Shown: positions 9,122 to 20,535, counted from the first letter of the stretch. The stretch is DNA of 64,000 bases from UBA4427 sp046351135 (GCA_046351135.1 JAXLZA010000019.1:1-64000); one strand, 5' to 3'. Numbers and translations: made by a program. Notes: generated by a model not told the origin, from the letters alone.

Positions 9122-9946
9122 TTGATCGCTCCCCTCTCCCGCACGCTTCGAACTCGCTGGCCCGAAGCCCTGATCGAGGCGGGCGGGCTCGGCCTCTTCA
9201 TGATCTCGGCGATCGGCTTCACGATCCTGCTCGAGCATCCCCTGTCGCCGGCTCACGCGGCGCTGCCGAACGCGGATCTGCGTCGCGCACTGATGGGCTG
9301 TGCGATGGGCGCGACCCTGATCGCTCTCGTCTACAGCCCCTTCGGCGCGCGCTCGGGGGCCCACTTCAATCCCGTCTTCACGCTGACCTTCTGGCGCCTC
9401 GATCGGATCGAGGGCGGGACGGCACTGCTCTACGGGGCGGCGCAGTTCGTCGGGGCGGTCGCCGGGGTGGCGCTTCTCTCGGCGCTCGTCCCGAGCCTCG
9501 CCTCGGACCCCAGCGTCCGCCACGCGATCACGCTGCCCGGAGCCCGGGGCGTCGCGGCGGCCTTCGCGGCGGAGGTCGCGATCGCCTTCGTGCAGATGTC
9601 GATCGTGCTCGCCGTCTCGAACTCGCGGCGGCTCCATGCCTGGACGGGCGTCTTCGCGGCGGTCGGTGTGGCCGTCTACATCGCCTTCGAGGCGCCGATC
9701 TCGGGCATGAGCATGAATCCCGCGCGGAGCCTGGGCTCGGCGGTCGGGGAAGCCTGTTATGCCTCGATCTGGCTCTACTTCGCGGCGCCCCTCGTCGGGA
9801 TGGGGCTCGCGGCCGAGGTCTACGTCCGGCGCGCGGGTCTCGCCCGCGTCTTCTGCGCCAAGCTCAACCACACCGGGTCAGGCCCCTGTCCGTTCCGCTG
9901 TCGCCATGCCGAGCTCATGCGCGAAGCGGACGGGCGGGCGGGCTGA
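9122..9946 (+). CDS. MIP-family channel (aquaporin/glycerol facilitator type)
   Basis: The protein has 274 residues if translated from TTG at 9122, which has GAGG about 7 nt upstream. No ATG or GTG gives a complete first helix. Six hydrophobic segments and both half-helix NPA boxes are visible: HFNPVFTLTF, where the third residue is V rather than A, and SGMSMNPARSLGSA. The family conducts water or small neutral solutes. The tail CAKLNHTGSGPCPFRCRHAEL carries four cysteine/histidine residues and is unusual for a channel. It sits between the debranching enzyme and the GMC oxidoreductase on the same strand. Confidence 0.85.
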   Translation: MIAPLSRTLRTRWPEALIEAGGLGLFMISAIGFTILLEHPLSPAHAALPNADLRRALMGCAMGATLIALVYSPFGARSGAHFNPVFTLTFWRLDRIEGGTALLYGAAQFVGAVAGVALLSALVPSLASDPSVRHAITLPGARGVAAAFAAEVAIAFVQMSIVLAVSNSRRLHAWTGVFAAVGVAVYIAFEAPISGMSMNPARSLGSAVGEACYASIWLYFAAPLVGMGLAAEVYVRRAGLARVFCAKLNHTGSGPCPFRCRHAELMREADGRAG

Positions 9947-9968
9947 GGCCCATTCGAGGGAGGTTTCC

Positions 9969-11510
9969 ATGGAGCGATACGACGTCCTCATCATCGGTAC
10001 CGGAGCGGGGGGCGGGACCCTGGCCCACCGCCTCGCGGAGACGGGCAAGCGGATCCTGCTCCTCGAGCGCGGTGACTTCGTTCCCCGCGAGCAGGAGAAC
10101 TGGAGCCCGCGCGAGGTCGTCTCGAACGGCCGCTACGACTGCCCCGAGACCTGGACCGACGCGGCGGGAACCGAGTTCCGCCCCGGGACGCATTATTTCG
10201 TCGGCGGGAACACCAAGTTCTACGGTGCGGCGCTCTTCCGGATGCGCGAGCGCGACTTCGAGGAGCTGAAGCACGCCGGCGGCGTCTCGCCCGCCTGGCC
10301 GATCGAATACGCGGATCTCGAGCCCTACTACGCCCGGGCCGAGGCGCTCTACCAGGTCCACGGCGAGCGCGGCGAGGATCCGACGGAGCCCTGGGCGAGC
10401 GGCCCGTTCCCGCATCCGGCGGTCTCCCACGAGCCGCGCATCCAGAAGCTCCACGACGATCTCGTCCGGATCGGCCAGCGCCCGTTCCACGTCCCGGTCG
10501 GGGTCCGCCTCGAGGAGAAGCGCCCGCTCGCCTCGGCCTGCATCCGCTGCGGGACCTGCGACGGATTCCCGTGCCTCGTCGAGGCGAAGAGCGACGCCGA
10601 CGTCCTCTGCGTCCGCCCGGCGCTGGCGCGGGGCAACGTCGAGCTCCACGTGCGGACGAAGGTCCTCCGGATCGAGACGGACGCGTCGGGGCGCTCGGTC
10701 GAGCGGGTCGTCGCCGAGCGCGACGGCGAGCGCGTCGAGTACGCGGCGGACGTCGTCGTCGTCGCGGCCGGAGCGATCAACTCGGCGGCGCTCCTGCTGC
10801 GCTCGGCGAGCGCCGCCCATCCGAATGGCCTCGGCAACGCCTCGGGCCTCGTCGGGCGCAACTACATGTGTCATCTCAACACGATGCTCGTCGCGCTCTC
10901 GACCGAGAAGAACCCGACGCGCTTCCACAAGACCTTCGCGCTCACCGACTTCTACTTCGGGGACGAGGAGTTTCCGTACCCGATGGGCCTGATCCAGCTG
11001 ATGGGCAAGGCGCACGCCGAGGTCCTGGCGGTCGGCGCCCCGACCGGGACGCCGAAGCGGATCCTCGGGCTGCTCGCCGAGCGCGGGCTCCCGTTCTGGC
11101 TGACGAGCGAGGATCTGCCGGATCCCGCGAATCGCGTCGAGATCGACCGGGAGGGGCGGCCGCGGCTCTGCTATGCGCCCAACAATCTCGAGGGCCACGA
11201 GCGCCTGGCGCGGAAGGTGAAGGCGCTGCTCGCGAAGGCCGGCATGAGCATGAAGCACCTCCTGCCCGCGAACCTCTACGTCGGCGGCCGCATCCCGCTG
11301 GCCGGCGTCGCCCATCAATGCGGGACGACGCGCTTCGGCCGCGATCCCCGCAGCTCGGTCCTCGACCTCGACTGCCGGAGCCACGAGGTCGACAACCTCT
11401 ACGTCGTCGACGGAGGCTTCTTCCCGTCGAGCTCGGCGGTGAACCCGGCGCTGACGATCATCGCGAACGCCCTGCGCGTCGGCGATCGCCTGGCGGAGCG
11501 ACTGCGATGA
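9969..11510 (+). CDS. GMC-family FAD-dependent oxidoreductase
   Basis: The protein has 513 residues with a GAGG Shine-Dalgarno upstream of the ATG. The ADP-binding motif DVLIIGTGAGGGTLAHRLAETGKRILLLERG opens the protein. The C-terminal GMC signature ends HQCGTTRFG then VVDGGFFPSSSAVNPALTIIANALR, giving the conserved His and Asn of the active site. A four-cysteine segment CIRCGTCDGFPC lies in the middle. GMC enzymes oxidise sugar or alcohol hydroxyls. Here a sugar substrate is inferred from the neighbours. No signal peptide is seen. The stop overlaps the next ATG (ATGA), indicating coupling. Confidence 0.9.
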   Translation: MERYDVLIIGTGAGGGTLAHRLAETGKRILLLERGDFVPREQENWSPREVVSNGRYDCPETWTDAAGTEFRPGTHYFVGGNTKFYGAALFRMRERDFEELKHAGGVSPAWPIEYADLEPYYARAEALYQVHGERGEDPTEPWASGPFPHPAVSHEPRIQKLHDDLVRIGQRPFHVPVGVRLEEKRPLASACIRCGTCDGFPCLVEAKSDADVLCVRPALARGNVELHVRTKVLRIETDASGRSVERVVAERDGERVEYAADVVVVAAGAINSAALLLRSASAAHPNGLGNASGLVGRNYMCHLNTMLVALSTEKNPTRFHKTFALTDFYFGDEEFPYPMGLIQLMGKAHAEVLAVGAPTGTPKRILGLLAERGLPFWLTSEDLPDPANRVEIDREGRPRLCYAPNNLEGHERLARKVKALLAKAGMSMKHLLPANLYVGGRIPLAGVAHQCGTTRFGRDPRSSVLDLDCRSHEVDNLYVVDGGFFPSSSAVNPALTIIANALRVGDRLAERLR

Positions 11511-12696
11511 GAGCGGGACATCGATCCGACGGGCGACGAACCGATCGACTGGGCGCAGCGGCGCGAGGTCTCCGTCTCCTCGCGCTCGGCATCCTGTGGC
11601 TCGCGTGGGCGCCGATGCACGCGATCGCGGGGGCCGGTGCCGAGGCCGGGTCGGGCGCAGGGAAGGGCGCGGCCGGGCCCGAGGCCGGCCCGGTGGCGCA
11701 GAGCGCGGCGTCCGATCTCCGCGTCGCGCAGATCCTGCGCGTCGGCTTCACCGTCGCCGACCTCGACCGCTCGGTCGCCTTCTTCACCGACGTCCTCGGC
11801 TTCGAGAAGACGGCCGAGGAGGAAGCGTCCGGCGACGCGATCGAGCGCAAGACGGGCGTCTTCGCCGCGCGCGTGCGCACCGCGCGTCTCCGACTCGGTC
11901 GCGAGGAGATCGAGCTCTCGGAGTTTCTCGCGCCCTCGACCGGCCGGCCGATCCCGGTCGATTCGCAGGCGAACGATCTCTGGTTCCAGCATCTGGCGAT
12001 CGTCGTGTCCGACCTCGACGCCGCCTATGCGAAGCTCCGCGCCCACCGCGTCCGCCACGCCTCGGCGGGCCCCCAGCGGCTCCCCGACTGGAACCCGGAC
12101 GCGGGTGGTATCGAGGCCTTCTACTTCCACGACCCCGACGGCCACTTCCTCGAGCTGATCGAGTATCCGAAGGGCAAAGGCGATCCGCGCTGGCAGGCCG
12201 GGAAGGGCCGTCTCTTCCTCGGCATCGACCATACGGCGATCGCCGTCGCCGACACCGATCAGAGCCTCGCCTGGTACCGCGACCGCCTCGGGCTCCGCGT
12301 CGCCGGGACGAGCATGAACCACGGCGTCGAGCAGGAGCGCCTGAATAGCGTCTTCGGCGCCCGCCTCCGGATCACCGCCCTCCGCGCCCCCGAGCCCGGC
12401 CCGGGCATCGAGCTGCTCGAATACCTCGCCCCGTCGACCGGGCGCCCGCGGCCGCGGGATCTCCGGGCGAACGACCTCGCCTGGTGGCACGTCGACCTGC
12501 GCCCCGCGCAGGGGGGACGCCCGCTCGAGGGGCTCCCGACCGCCGATCCGGACGGCCACGCCCTGCGCTTCCTCTCCGACCGGGACGCGCTCGCGAGCGA
12601 GCCCGGCCGCCATGAGCGAAGAGACGACGGTGGTCGGCTCGACCTCGAAGAACGGCACGCCGACGCGTCGAGCGTCCACCCAGGAGGAGGCCCGCA

Positions 12697-12700
<4 letters not shown>
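11507..12700 (+). CDS. Exported protein with two VOC (glyoxalase/dioxygenase-fold) domains
   Basis: The protein has 397 residues. A hydrophobic N-terminal segment (LRLLALGILWLAWAPMHAIAG) looks like a signal sequence and is followed by a Gly/Ala-rich linker to about residue 65. Two VOC domains follow: ILRVGFTVADLDRSVAFFTDVLGF to EAFYFHDPDGHFLELIEYP, and FLGIDHTAIAVADTDQSLAWYRDRLGL to DPDGHALRFLSD. Both contain ELLEYLAPSTGRP-like segments, so they arose by duplication. The metal-binding His and Glu positions are present in the first domain. The substrate is unknown. Start and stop both overlap neighbouring genes by 4 nt, so it is embedded in the glucan operon. Confidence 0.82.
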
Positions 12701-15342
<2,642 letters not shown>

Positions 15343-15492
15343 GTCGTTCGACCTCGGCGTCAGCGCGGTCGCGATCTCTTGCGCGTCGCAGGGGCTCGCT
15401 TCTTCGCGCGGGCCGGGGTCGCTCGACTCACCCGGGGAAACGCTTCGGGATGCTCGAGCGACGAGATCGCGAGATCCACGTCGAGCTCGGGC

Positions 15493-15759
15493 TCAGCCCG
15501 CCGCGCGTCTCGCCTCGAGAATCGCCTGCACGAGCTGGTGCGGGACGTCCTCGGGGACGGCTGCGTCGTCGTCGGCTGCTGCGGCGGCGACGCGCTCGAG
15601 CGCACCGAGCGTCCCGCGGTAGCTCTTCAAATAACGCACGCAGGCGTCGCAGACTTCGAGGTGCTCTTCGAAGCGCGTGCGCTCGGGCGGGGAGAGCCGC
15701 TCCTCGACGTAGTCATCGAGGAAGTCGATCAAGGCCCGGCACGTCAGGAAATCGTCCAT
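15493..15759 (-). CDS. Zinc-finger anti-sigma factor (zf-HC2)
   Basis: The protein has 88 residues. The N-terminal ZAS motif is EHLEVCDACVRYLKSY, the His-x3-Cys-x2-Cys arrangement that binds zinc and holds ECF sigma factors. No transmembrane helix follows, so it is a soluble anti-sigma. Its ATG directly follows the TAG stop of the sigma gene. This gives strict co-translation and a 1:1 supply of the pair. Confidence 0.88.
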   Translation of the reverse strand: MDDFLTCRALIDFLDDYVEERLSPPERTRFEEHLEVCDACVRYLKSYRGTLGALERVAAAAADDDAAVPEDVPHQLVQAILEARRAAG

Positions 15760-16389
15760 CTAGGCGCTCCTCTCCCCGAATTGCGGCTCGAGCAGGGTCC
15801 GGAGAGCCTGGCGGGCGCGGTGGAGCCGCATCTTGGCGGCTTCCGGCCGGATCCCCAGGGCCATCGCGGTCTCCTCGGTCGACATTCCTTCGATGTCGCG
15901 GAGCGTGACGACGATACGAAAATTTTCGGGGAGGCGGTCGATCGCGTCGCGGACCAGCTTGCCGAGCTCGTGCTTCTCCATCTGGTCGAGGGCGTCGTCG
16001 GACCACTCGCGGTCGTGCTCGACGCCGACGCGGTGGCCGGTCTCGTCGAAGTGGGGGAGCAGGTCGTCGAGGGCGGCCTCGGGGTGGCGCTTCGCGTGGC
16101 GCAGGCGGAGCAGGCAGGCGTTGACGGTGATGCGGTGGAGCCAGGTCGAGAGCTTCGCCTCGCCCTCGAAGCGGCCGATCGCGCGAAAGGCCTGCAGGAA
16201 GGCCTCCTGGACCGCCTCGTTCGCGTCCTCGGGATTGCGCACGATCCGCCGCGCGACCGAGAGGAGCCGGCCCGTGTTGTCCTCGACGAGCTGGGTGAAG
16301 GCGCGCTCATCGCCGCGGCGAAGCGCCGCGAGCAGCGTCGGCTCGTCCATCTTCTCGGTCTTCCGGGTTCCCATTCGGGCCTCCATCAC
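15760..16389 (-). CDS. ECF RNA polymerase sigma factor
   Basis: The protein has 209 residues. Region 2 is recognisable in FTQLVEDNTGRLLSVARRIVRNPEDANEAVQEAFLQAFRAIGRFEGEAKLSTWLHRITVNACL. Region 4 is LPENFRIVVTLRDIEGMSTEETAMALGIRPEAAKMRLHRARQALRTLLE, with its helix-turn-helix. It should recruit RNA polymerase to a stress or envelope regulon under control of the adjacent ZAS anti-sigma. The first ATG has GGAGG upstream (reverse complement of cctcc at 16381). Phased repeats about 140-200 bp upstream may be operators. Confidence 0.93.
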   Translation of the reverse strand: MMEARMGTRKTEKMDEPTLLAALRRGDERAFTQLVEDNTGRLLSVARRIVRNPEDANEAVQEAFLQAFRAIGRFEGEAKLSTWLHRITVNACLLRLRHAKRHPEAALDDLLPHFDETGHRVGVEHDREWSDDALDQMEKHELGKLVRDAIDRLPENFRIVVTLRDIEGMSTEETAMALGIRPEAAKMRLHRARQALRTLLEPQFGERSA

Positions 16390-16811
16390 CGTCTCCTCCT
16401 GCTCGCCCCCGCTCCGCGCCTCCCGCTCCTCGGCGGTCGGGGCGGCATGGGCCGCGGCTGACTGGCCCTAGAGCAACCGGCGTGCCAGACGAATCGAGGG
16501 CGCAGAAGGCGCATTTGCGGCGTTCGACGCGATTTCGTGGGGACGTCGCGGCCGCGGCCGCGGGATTTCGTGGCCGCGGCCGCGAGATGTCGTGGGGACC
16601 GCGGGGCGGAGTGGGAGACGCGGCAGGGGCCGCGGGGCGGAGGGGAAGCGCGCCCGCGCCCGCGGTGCGCGGGGAGGATCGTGTCGGGGCGCGGCGTCGG
16701 GAGGATGGGCAGGGCAGTGGGCTGCCCATGGTCTGGCGGCCGCCACGCCCTGCGCCGTGACCGATCCACGCGAAGGGCATCTAGTCCGAATGAGGCGAGG
16801 GGAGGATTCGC
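16390..16811 (-). promoter_or_regulatory. Intergenic region with phased direct repeats and (GCGGCC) palindromes
   Basis: No convincing gene is seen between the divergent sigma-factor and STAS genes. Three copies of GATKTCGTGG start at 16531, 16564 and 16586. The 33- and 22-nt spacings are multiples of one helical turn. GCGGCC runs occupy the space between them (16547-16563 and 16573-16584). This is suited to a cooperative DNA-binding regulator, but no protein can be assigned. Confidence 0.4.
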
Positions 16812-17129
16812 GTGCCGATCAGGATCACCGTTCAATCGACCGAGGCCGCGACGACGATCGTCCGCCTCGAGGGCCGGCTCGGGGAGTCGGATCTGCCCGT
16901 CCTCGAGTCGGGTCTCGCCGAGGTCGGCGACCGCCCCTTCGACCTCGATCTGTCCGGGCTCCGCTGGCTCGATCCCGCCGCCGCCGATCGCCTCGCGGCG
17001 CTCCTCCGTCAGGGCGCGGGCATCGTCGCGTCGTCGCCCTTCGTCGACCAGCTCCTCGCCCGCACCGCGCTCGACTCCCCGCCCCGGCGCGACGCTGCTA
17101 ACCATGCATCGGAGCCGAACGGGCGCTGA
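16812..17129 (+). CDS. Small STAS-domain-like protein
   Basis: The protein has 105 residues from a GTG start with GGAGGA about 5 nt upstream. The order of beta strands and helices (ITVQSTEAATTIVRLEGRLGESDLPVLESGL, then FDLDLSGLRWLDPAAADRLAALLRQGAGIVASSPFVDQLL) matches single-domain STAS proteins of the anti-anti-sigma type. The usual phosphorylatable Ser/Thr in the D-(S/T)-SGL motif is replaced here (DLSGLRWLDP), so phosphorylation-controlled switching is doubtful. It is divergent from the ECF sigma operon, which makes a regulatory role plausible but unproven. Confidence 0.7.
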   Translation: MPIRITVQSTEAATTIVRLEGRLGESDLPVLESGLAEVGDRPFDLDLSGLRWLDPAAADRLAALLRQGAGIVASSPFVDQLLARTALDSPPRRDAANHASEPNGR

Positions 17130-17171
17130 GTCTCGCATCCCGAGCCGCGTCCCGTCCGGAGGGAGAGCAGC

Positions 17172-17603
17172 TTGGCGATCGAACGCAGCGCATGGGTCGA
17201 GCTCTTCTGGCAGGTCCACAAGCGGCTCTACCGCTGGTCGAACGGCCGCATCGGCGCGCGCATGGCGAACCTGCCCGTCCTGCTCCTCGACACCGTCGGG
17301 CGTCGCAGCGGGACGCCGCGGACGAACGCGCTGACCTATCTGCCCTGGGGTGACGCGTTCGTCGTGATCGCCTCGGTCCTCGGTGAGCCGAAGCATCCGG
17401 CCTGGTATCTCAATCTCGTCGCGAATCCGGAGGTCGGCGTCCAGGTCGGTGGGCGGCGGATCCGGGCGCGGGCGAGAGAGGCCGAGGGGGAGGAGCGGGA
17501 GCGGATTTGGGACGCGGTCGTGAAGGCGTCGCCGGATTACGAGCAGTATCGGGGGATGACGAAGAGGCGGATTCCGGTGGTGGTGTTGGAGGGGGTGGGG
17601 TGA
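17172..17603 (+). CDS. F420-type deazaflavin-dependent nitroreductase family protein
   Basis: The protein has 143 residues from TTG at 17172 with GGAGGGAG upstream. The family signature is clear: LLLDTVGRRSGTPRTNALTYLPWGDAFVVIAS, HPAWYLNLVANPEVGVQVGGRRIRARAREA and the terminal RRIPVVVLE. Mycobacterial Ddn relatives use coenzyme F420 or act on quinones and nitro compounds. Together with the LLM protein at 49879 it hints at F420 use, although the LLM fold alone is not proof. It lies 42 bp after the STAS gene and may be co-transcribed. Confidence 0.87.
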   Translation: MAIERSAWVELFWQVHKRLYRWSNGRIGARMANLPVLLLDTVGRRSGTPRTNALTYLPWGDAFVVIASVLGEPKHPAWYLNLVANPEVGVQVGGRRIRARAREAEGEERERIWDAVVKASPDYEQYRGMTKRRIPVVVLEGVG

Positions 17604-17819
17604 GGGGGATGAAGCATTCGAGGCCTGCGAGGCAGCCTGGCCGCCTCCGTGGCGCCGGATCCGCCTGAATCAAGATCCGATCTCGAATCGGCCGAAGTGC
17701 TCGATGCGGATTGCGCGCCTGCTGGATCGGCCTTTCAGCTCATCTGAAGGACGGCAGTCGCGAGGGTCGATGCCGAAGGGGCCTTGGGGGTCGCTCGGGC
17801 CGGACGCCGAGGTCCTGCC
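17604..17819. other. No recognisable gene
   Basis: Between the F420-type gene and the IS481 relic I see no conserved protein, RNA or repeat. Codon usage of the open frames is not convincing. It may be decayed IS or cassette sequence. Confidence 0.5.
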
Positions 17820-17962
17820 GAACGCGACAACGATGCCATTGGGCCGATCGTCGAGAATGACGCGATCGCTGGGCGGTTCGACCGGGAGACCGGGCGGATC
17901 ACCGGTCGAGACGAGGTGTAAACGATGTGCCCGGGCTTCCGTCGACCATGTCCACGACCGGT
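17820..17962 (+). mobile_element. IS481-family relic: transposase C-terminus plus right inverted repeat
   Basis: Codons ending at the TAA near 17921 read IVENDAIAGRFDRETGRITGRDEV, the typical C-terminus of an IS481 transposase. The following 40 nt (GTGTAAACGATGTGCCCGG, then GTCGACCATGTCCACGACCGGT) match the right end of the larger IS481 copy ending at 26757. Nothing upstream in 17604-17820 reads as transposase. The relic abuts the 3' end of the gene at 17967 and marks the low-coordinate limit of the cassette array. Confidence 0.8.
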
Positions 17963-17966
17963 CAGC

Positions 17967-18545
17967 CTACTCAGCGCCGCACTCCACGATCCAGACCTCG
18001 TCCACGGTTTCGCGCGAAACCTCGCACCAATCTGACTCTGGATCGCGTTGCCACGGCCATGCGAATCGCTCGATACCGACGGCGAGAACTCTCTCCTGAT
18101 CAAGGACCTCCTGAAATCGCCTGGCAAGCTGATCTGCGATTCGGCTGCCGAGAGCGCAACGCGATACTACAGCGAGACTCGCATTCGGCTCAGCTTCATC
18201 TTCGGTCCACCGGAGCGTCAGCTTCGCATAGCCCCCCGCGACGAAGAACGCGCGGTCCATCCGCTTGCGCACGAAGGGATGAAACTCTGCAAGGTCGGCG
18301 ACGCCGTCCGTCGGATACTGAATCACAGAGGTCGTTGCGGGATCCGGCGCGCATTCGGCCCAGTTGCCTCGAGGACTGCAGTAGGGAGGCATCGGGGCGT
18401 CGATGTGGGTATCCGCAGCCGCAGTCAGACTGCTCACGAGGGCCAGCAAAATTCTCGGCAGGATTTCGTCGAATCGGCCGCGCCGCACGACGTTCGAGCT
18501 GAGGAGCCGACCCAGGCATGGCGCCTGGCTCGCGAATCGGATCAC
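17967..18545 (-). CDS. Unrecognised exported protein, probable distal cassette gene
   Basis: The longest form has 192 residues. The first reliable feature is a hydrophobic export signal (ILPRILLALVSSLTAAADTH), so the true start may be a GTG about 20 codons inside. The body contains a charged region and four cysteines (PPYCSPRGNWAECAPD, VVSRCALG, DWCEVSRE), which could form disulphides in the periplasm. I do not recognise a family. Its start region overlaps the degenerate attC at 18527, and its 3' end touches an IS481 end. Its own attC therefore seems to have been removed by that insertion. Confidence 0.6.
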   Translation of the reverse strand: MIRFASQAPCLGRLLSSNVVRRGRFDEILPRILLALVSSLTAAADTHIDAPMPPYCSPRGNWAECAPDPATTSVIQYPTDGVADLAEFHPFVRKRMDRAFFVAGGYAKLTLRWTEDEAEPNASLAVVSRCALGSRIADQLARRFQEVLDQERVLAVGIERFAWPWQRDPESDWCEVSRETVDEVWIVECGAE

Positions 18546-18610
18546 GGACCACGTCGGTTCGCGGGCCCGGCGCCATGCCGGTGGCGGTCCGCTCGAGCGA
18601 AGGGTCAGGC
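18527..18610 (-). repeat. Degenerate attC site a
   Basis: Read on the minus strand, it starts with R'' GCCTGAC, followed by a CGGACC segment like the CGGACG of the other sites. It ends in GATCCGATTCG where the canonical core GTTATGC is replaced by GCGAGCC. The stop codon of the 18605 gene lies within R''. At 84 bp it is the shortest and least certain site of the array. Confidence 0.45.
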
Positions 18611-19078
18611 CTCACCGGGACGAACTCGAACGTTCTTGTGGATCTTGTAGTCGCCGACACTGCTCTGGTGAGTCGGTGCCGCGGATGATTCGAGCTTGCG
18701 CTTCAGGAGCTCGAACGCTTCCGGCTTCTGCTTGCCAGACCAATAGGACGCTGGCGGAAGCGAGAAGCGCTTGCCATCGCCGTGGAGAACCAGGGATCCT
18801 TGGGTTCCGATCTCGACTCGCTTTACCTCCGACCATTGCATTCGGAAGTGACCAAGCAGGCTTTTGTGATGGATCGCCACGTCATCCAGCTCATAGCTGC
18901 CGGAGAACAGCAGCATGTAGAGCCCCATCAGGAGAAAGAAGCCGAAGATCGCGATAGGCGGGTACTGCCTGGCGAGGAATGCGCCAACAGAGCATCCGAG
19001 AAAGAAGACAGCGCAGACGCCACCGATGATCTGGTAGCTCAGGACTCCCACGCGATATGAAGACGGCCCTGTCGCCAT
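18605..19078 (-). CDS. Cassette gene: two-helix membrane protein with PH-like cytoplasmic domain
   Basis: The protein has 157 residues from ATG at 19078, 8 nt after the attC b core. Two hydrophobic helices (VGVLSYQIIGGVCAVFFLGCSVGAFL, IAIFGFFLLMGLYMLLF) precede a beta-rich domain: YELDDVAIHHKSLLGHFRMQWSEVKRVEIGTQGSLVLHG, then a helix, EAFELLKRKLES. This architecture resembles bacterial PH-domain (bPH) membrane proteins. The function is unknown. The TGA stop overlaps the R'' box of attC a, as is common in compact gene cassettes. Confidence 0.7.
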   Translation of the reverse strand: MATGPSSYRVGVLSYQIIGGVCAVFFLGCSVGAFLARQYPPIAIFGFFLLMGLYMLLFSGSYELDDVAIHHKSLLGHFRMQWSEVKRVEIGTQGSLVLHGDGKRFSLPPASYWSGKQKPEAFELLKRKLESSAAPTHQSSVGDYKIHKNVRVRPGEA

Positions 19079-19085
19079 TTTCGAG

Positions 19086-19266
19086 GCCTGATGAAAGGAA
19101 GATGACCTGCGAGTTTGCACTCGAGAAGACTGGTGAGAGTACAAAGGCCGACGCCAGCTGGCACGAGATGCCTGCCTTCAGGGCCCAAGGGCCGCAGGCC
19201 CTGGCGGGCCGCCGAGCCCGCTACGGGCTCGGCCAAGGCCCGTCCGTCTGCATTCTTGGGTCATGC
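19086..19266 (-). repeat. attC site b
   Basis: Read on the minus strand, R'' is GCATGAC (19260-19266) and R' is ATCAGGC (19086-19092). The 181-bp interior is partly palindromic (GGGCCGCAGGCCC, GAGCCCGCTACGGGCTC). It follows cassette gene 19276-19872. Its core end resembles the subfamily of sites c, f and g (TGACCTGCGAG against TAACCTGCGAT). Confidence 0.7.
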
Positions 19267-19275
19267 GGCGAGCGA

Positions 19276-19872
19276 TCAGCATCCCAGTAGGAAGGGGACA
19301 TACCTTCGTCGGATACATCGCCTGAATTCATGGGTTCCTGCCTCTGGAATCTCTTCTACTACACCAACGCTTGGAAGCGACGCCACAAGCCGTTCTGCCG
19401 CGCCTTCAATCGCAAAGGCGAGATGGACAGAACACTCCTGGTCTCTGGGAATGTCAAGAATTCCGCCGCTTGCTCGAGACTGACCGCATTGAGACCAGGT
19501 TGTATCGGCAGCAACTCGGGTGTCACCGATCTGCAATAGGATCTCGCCAGGATCTAGCTTTCGATCGGTCTCGCTCGGAGGAAGGCGAACGATCGCCGTC
19601 GCTGTTGGAATCGGATGGGGCGCGAGGAGATGGGGGGTTGGGGAAACGGGTAGAGACGGAGGACCGATCAGGATCGGATAGTCGCCGCCGCCGCTGATCT
19701 CGACTTCGAGCCCGCGTTCCGAATGTCCTGCACGCGACTCGATGACGGAATCGAGAGCCGACGTTGACTCCGCGGTCGATTCTGCGCAATACGACTCATG
19801 GGTCCAGACGGCGGAGCATCCCGCACTCAGCGACACGAGGGCGACCGCGATCGCGATGAACGCCGCGTTCAT
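19276..19872 (-). CDS. Cassette gene: unrecognised lipoprotein
   Basis: The protein has 198 residues from ATG at 19872, about 20 nt after the attC c core. The N-terminus MNAAFIAIAVALVSLSAGC is a lipoprotein signal with lipobox LSAGC, giving a predicted mature protein anchored by Cys19. The body has no recognised domain. It includes an acidic GGDYPILIGPPSLPVSPTPH region, LPPSETDRKLDPGEILLQIGDTRVAADTTWSQCG and a basic tail ending RRRYVPFLLGC. The stop is 9 nt from attC b. Confidence 0.68.
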   Translation of the reverse strand: MNAAFIAIAVALVSLSAGCSAVWTHESYCAESTAESTSALDSVIESRAGHSERGLEVEISGGGDYPILIGPPSLPVSPTPHLLAPHPIPTATAIVRLPPSETDRKLDPGEILLQIGDTRVAADTTWSQCGQSRASGGILDIPRDQECSVHLAFAIEGAAERLVASLPSVGVVEEIPEAGTHEFRRCIRRRYVPFLLGC

Positions 19873-19891
19873 CACGAATTCGGCCCTCGCT

Positions 19892-20058
19892 TCATAGCGA
19901 ATCGCAGATAACCTGCGAGTTCGCGCTAGAAGGTCTCGTCGATAGTAGAGCGGTCGGTGCGAAGCCGCACGAGCCGCATTCCGGCCGAAGGCCGGTTTAG
20001 GCGGCGCAGCCGCCACGGGCTCGACCTCGAACTTGTCAGGTTCATTTGCTGGCTAGAC
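19892..20058 (-). repeat. attC site c
   Basis: Read on the minus strand, R'' is GTCTAGC (20052-20058) and R' is GCTATGA (19892-19898). The interior shares long stretches with sites f and g (AACCTGCGA, CGCGAAGCCGCAC, CCGGCCGAAGGCCGG). These three form one attC subfamily of about 167 bp. R'' supplies the TAG stop of the cassette gene at 20053. Confidence 0.75.
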
Positions 20059-20535
20059 GGCAATCTTCTTGGCGATTGTTTCCGGAACCCAGAGATTTGA
20101 CGCTGCATATCGCAGCGTTGTCACGCCACCAATAAAGCCGACGAGAAGTTCACACCGGTATTGCCCCGCGATGTCGGGTTCTTGATCGACGCGTACCACG
20201 ATTCCCACATCGAAGAGGCGCCAGTCGGGAACGTCGCCCGCCTGGGAACATGGATGAAGTACCGGAATTCCTTCCCATACGTCCCGGCGAAGCGTCGAGA
20301 GCTGCACGACTGCAGGAATCGGCTCGGGAATATGAACCGGGAATTCTCCCTGAAATCCGAATTTGTCTTGAGCCTCAGCGAGGTCTCCGCAGGTGAAATC
20401 AGTACGGAGGATCGTATCTAGGTGGCAGTACGGGCACGTTGAGTCCGGCCCGAGACTGGCCCATTGCGCGCCGCAGACGTCACTCAGACATCTCCAAACG
20501 GGCAGCATCTGCCATGCGTCAACGTTGTTTGTCAC
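20053..20535 (-). CDS. Cassette gene: unrecognised zinc-ribbon-like protein
   Basis: The protein has 160 residues from GTG at 20535. The start region carries paired cysteines, RCLSDVCGAQW then STCPYCHLDTIL, which could form a zinc ribbon (C-x4-C ... C-x2-C). The rest (PAVVQLSTLRRDVWEGIPVLHPC, DWRLFDVGIVVRVDQEPDIAGQYRCELLVGFIGGVTTLRYAASNLWVPE) has alternating strands and no known family. It is probably cytoplasmic because no signal is seen. The stop TAG lies within attC c. Confidence 0.68.
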   Translation of the reverse strand: MTNNVDAWQMLPVWRCLSDVCGAQWASLGPDSTCPYCHLDTILRTDFTCGDLAEAQDKFGFQGEFPVHIPEPIPAVVQLSTLRRDVWEGIPVLHPCSQAGDVPDWRLFDVGIVVRVDQEPDIAGQYRCELLVGFIGGVTTLRYAASNLWVPETIAKKIAV

